Positions 5,363 to 9,539 of a DNA stretch of 9,539 bases are shown here, in pieces. Location: contig PLMF01000278.1 of assembly GCA_003142355.1 (NCBI GenBank), positions 18,345 to 27,883 of the forward strand, written 5' to 3'. The notes beneath the pieces are model-generated. The model searched no databases. It saw only the letters and a list, made by a program, of their open reading frames with translations, and was not told the DNA's origin. Numbering within the stretch: the stretch's first letter is position 1; each line of letters begins with the position of its first letter. The translations under genes and the position numbers were made by a program. This stretch comes from Bryobacterales bacterium (GTDB lineage Bacteria; Acidobacteriota; Terriglobia; Bryobacterales; Bryobacteraceae).

Positions 5363-6322
5363 CTACACCCACCATGCCGCGGCAGGCTTCTCTTTCATGA
5401 CGATTCCGTTCAGGAACTCCGCCGCCTTGGTGAGGCCTTCTTCCGGCGAGAGAATGCTGTCCTCATGCTCGATCGAGAGCACGTAATCGTAGCCGAACAT
5501 GCGCAGCGTCGAGGCGAATTCCTTCCACCACCCGGCCCCGTGGCCGTATCCGCACGTGCGGAAGATCCACGCGCGGTTGCGCTCGTCGGTGTAGCTCTTC
5601 GTGTCGAGCACTCCCGTCAGCGGCAGGTTGCGCTCGTAGATCTGCGTATCCTTGGCGTGCACGTGGAAGATCGAATCGCCCAGCACGCGGATGGCGGCGA
5701 TCGGGTCGATCCCCTGCCAGAACATGTGGCTCGGGTCGTAGTTGCAGCCGATCGTCGGGCCGGCGATGGAACGCAGCTTCAGCATGGTTTCGGGGCTGTA
5801 GACCACGAACCCGGGATGCATCTCGATGGCGATTTTCACGCCGTGATTGGCGGCGAACTGCGCCTGCTTGGTCCAATACGGCGCCACCACCTTGTCCCAT
5901 TGCCACTTGAGGATCTCCAGGTAATCCGGCGGCCACGGGCAGGTCACCCAATTGGGCCATTTCGACCCGGCGGAATCGCCCGGGCAGCCGCTGAAGTCCA
6001 CTACCACCGGCACCCCCAGCTTCTCCGCCAGCCGGATCGTCTGGCGGCTTACTTCCTGGTCGTGTTTCGCGCGCGCTTTGTCGGGATGCAGCGGATTCCC
6101 GTGGCAGCTCAGCGCGCTGATGGTGAAGCCCTCGTCGCTCAGCTTCTGTTTGAATTCGTTCAGTTCCCCACGGTTGTCCAGCATCGAGAGCTTGCAGTGC
6201 GGATCGCCGGGGTAGTTTCCGGTACCGAGTTCCACGGTATCGATATGAAGGCTTGTCAGCTTCTTGAGAACGTTGTCCAGGGACAACTGCGCCAGCAGTG
6301 CAGTAAATACGCCGACTTTCAC
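5363..6322 (-). CDS. Sugar phosphate isomerase/epimerase, AP-endonuclease-2 TIM-barrel family
   Basis: Encodes 319 residues with no signal peptide, so probably cytosolic. It has the TIM-barrel pattern of the xylose isomerase-like/AP endonuclease family 2: DTVELGTGNYPGD (28-40) as an early strand, SALSCHGNPLHP (69-80), IAIEMHPG (165-172), NYDPSHMFW (195-202), HVHAKDT (220-226) and SIEHEDS (283-289). E167, D196, H222 and E285 are at the usual divalent-metal positions. Relatives include IolE-type dehydratases, hydroxypyruvate isomerase and D-tagatose 3-epimerase; the exact sugar is not determinable. The GTG start at 6322-6320 is supported by AAGGAG 6 nt upstream and overlaps the stop of the preceding membrane-protein gene in a GTGA, indicating translational coupling. 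Confidence 0.87.
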   Translation of the reverse strand: MKVGVFTALLAQLSLDNVLKKLTSLHIDTVELGTGNYPGDPHCKLSMLDNRGELNEFKQKLSDEGFTISALSCHGNPLHPDKARAKHDQEVSRQTIRLAEKLGVPVVVDFSGCPGDSAGSKWPNWVTCPWPPDYLEILKWQWDKVVAPYWTKQAQFAANHGVKIAIEMHPGFVVYSPETMLKLRSIAGPTIGCNYDPSHMFWQGIDPIAAIRVLGDSIFHVHAKDTQIYERNLPLTGVLDTKSYTDERNRAWIFRTCGYGHGAGWWKEFASTLRMFGYDYVLSIEHEDSILSPEEGLTKAAEFLNGIVMKEKPAAAWWV

Positions 6323-6726
6323 AGGTCGCTCCTTAACTCATAGGGTACACCCGGAACCACCGCCGCCCAAGCCCCGAGTGCCACCGCCTCGGCTCCGTCC
6401 GAAGTCAGGCTGCTCTCCTGCTGCTCGTCTCCCTCGTCGCTTTCCAGGTACAGGTGGCAGTAGTAGCTGGCCAGGCCGCAGCCCACCAGCAATGCCACCA
6501 TGATCCCCAACCACTTCAATGTCCGGCCGTTCCACGCGTGATCGTGCGAAACGGCGGCCGCGGTGGCCATTACCGCGGCGAATGCAGCCCCCGCCCCGAG
6601 TGCCAGCTTGAGGTACCAGGGCATCAGGTCCAGGTGGCTCTGGCCGCCCACCTGGCTCCACAACACAAAAACGGCAATCAGCGCGATCAGGAATTGCGTG
6701 GTGTAGGCCAGGCGCAGGATGGGCAT
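6319..6726 (-). CDS. Small membrane protein of unknown function, three predicted helices
   Basis: I do not recognise a named family. From the ATG at 6726 it gives 135 residues with three hydrophobic segments at about 11-24 (QFLIALIAVFVLW), 39-60 and 71-94, and a charged SDEGDEQQESS stretch (96-106) after the last helix. Between helices 1 and 2 is a short motif VGGQSHLDLMPWY. The C-terminal 30 residues are soluble. The frame stays open to 6822, but that part would overlap the divergent permease gene and precedes the first helix without similarity to anything, so 6726 is preferred; the ribosome binding site is weak (GAAGG, about 13 nt away). The stop overlaps the isomerase start by 4 nt, so the two are probably one transcript, but the sequence gives no functional link. 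Confidence 0.75.
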   Translation of the reverse strand: MPILRLAYTTQFLIALIAVFVLWSQVGGQSHLDLMPWYLKLALGAGAAFAAVMATAAAVSHDHAWNGRTLKWLGIMVALLVGCGLASYYCHLYLESDEGDEQQESSLTSDGAEAVALGAWAAVVPGVPYELRSDL

Positions 6727-6767
6727 CGGTGGTGCCGAACCTTCATCATACGTTATCCTTGATACAG

Positions 6768-8042
<1,275 letters not shown>

Positions 8043-8045
8043 ACC

Positions 8046-9296
<1,251 letters not shown>

Positions 9297-9539
9297 ATGG
9301 CCCTCCTCGAAAGCTGCACCTCCATCTCCAAGACCTTCGGCTCGCGCGCGTTGTTCGAGAACATCTCGTTGGGCATTTCCGAAGGGGAGCGCCTCGGCCT
9401 GATCGGTCCCAACGGCGCCGGCAAATCCACCCTGCTGCGGATTCTCTCCGGCCAGCTCGAGCCCGATTCCGGTTCCATCTCCATGCGCCGCAACACCCGC
9501 ATCGGCTACGTGCCGCAGCAGACCGCCTTTCCAGCCCAC
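9297..9539 (+). CDS. ABC-F-type ATPase, N-terminal fragment (cut by window edge)
   Basis: An open frame of 81 codons runs from the ATG at 9297, directly after the TAG of the second permease, to the right edge. It shows an ABC nucleotide-binding domain start: [19 protein letters not shown], Walker [10 protein letters not shown] (38-46), then [10 protein letters not shown] and RIGYVPQQ (69-76) with the Q-loop. The last pattern and the short, compact N-terminus fit ABC-F proteins (Uup/EttA type, soluble, with two ATPase domains and no membrane part) better than a LolD/MacB-type transporter ATPase. ABC-F proteins act on the ribosome or in DNA-related processes. The zero-gap position behind two permeases is suggestive of co-transcription, but only the missing remainder can show whether a second ATPase domain and linker follow. 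Confidence 0.83.
   Translation, partial: MALLESCTSISKTFGSRALFENISLGISEGERLGLIGPNGAGKSTLLRILSGQLEPDSGSISMRRNTRIGYVPQQTAFPAH

Noticed and set aside
5465..6343. Plus-strand open frame of 292 codons
   Set aside because: Shadow of the sugar isomerase gene; composition is that of an antisense frame.
9297..9539. MacB/LolD-type ATPase partner of the two permeases
   Set aside because: The start and the RIGYVPQQ region fit ABC-F proteins better; the fragment is too short to be certain, so it is raised only as a question.

Overview
The window is GC-rich bacterial chromosomal DNA with short intergenic gaps, frequent non-ATG starts (GTG, TTG) and gene pairs joined by 0-3 nt gaps or a 4-nt overlap. The gene mix suggests a soil-type Acidobacteriota, perhaps a Solibacter/Bryobacterales-like lineage: a plant-like GDP-mannose 3,5-epimerase, a PPi-type phosphofructokinase, paired MacB/FtsX-type permeases, an AP-endonuclease-2-fold sugar isomerase, and hairpin-rich dispersed repeats. 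This placement is inference from gene content and recollection; no rRNA or marker gene is present.

Left part, all minus strand (1-2674). A higBA toxin-antitoxin operon (2086-2674) has a clear promoter, and a 19-bp palindromic operator fills the spacer between its -35 and -10 boxes. It is followed by a block of four consecutive hairpins (1990-2073), three of which can form a cloverleaf-like junction. Next come a GDP-mannose 3,5-epimerase gene (959-1918, TTG start) and, after 2 nt, a LOR/SDH-family (TIGR00300, ornithine cyclodeaminase-like) gene that runs off the left edge.

Middle (2720-3360). A spacer carries an imperfect 17-bp inverted repeat. After it lies a plus-strand GIY-YIG-like gene that is intact in sequence but split between two reading frames by a frameshift near 3027-3031. 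Together with higBA this looks like a small accessory islet inserted between housekeeping genes.

Right-centre, minus strand (3391-6726), in two transcription groups. A three-helix membrane protein of unknown function overlaps (GTGA) a sugar phosphate isomerase/epimerase. After a 116-nt gap with a 14-nt tandem repeat and a possible promoter, a PPi-type 6-phosphofructokinase is followed after 2 nt by a class I SAM methyltransferase (TTG start).

Right end, plus strand (6768-9539), divergent from the membrane protein with only 41 nt between the start codons. Two paralogous MacB/FtsX-type ABC permeases lie in tandem (3-nt gap), followed with no gap by the N-terminus of an ABC-F-type ATPase cut by the window edge. 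No membrane fusion protein or LolD/MacB-type ATPase for the permeases is visible.

I found no CRISPR array, tRNA, rRNA, prophage or convincing new multi-gene system. The items most worth a second look are the cloverleaf repeat, the higBA operator architecture, the frameshifted GIY-YIG-like gene, and the tight pairing of GDP-mannose epimerase with a LOR/SDH enzyme.
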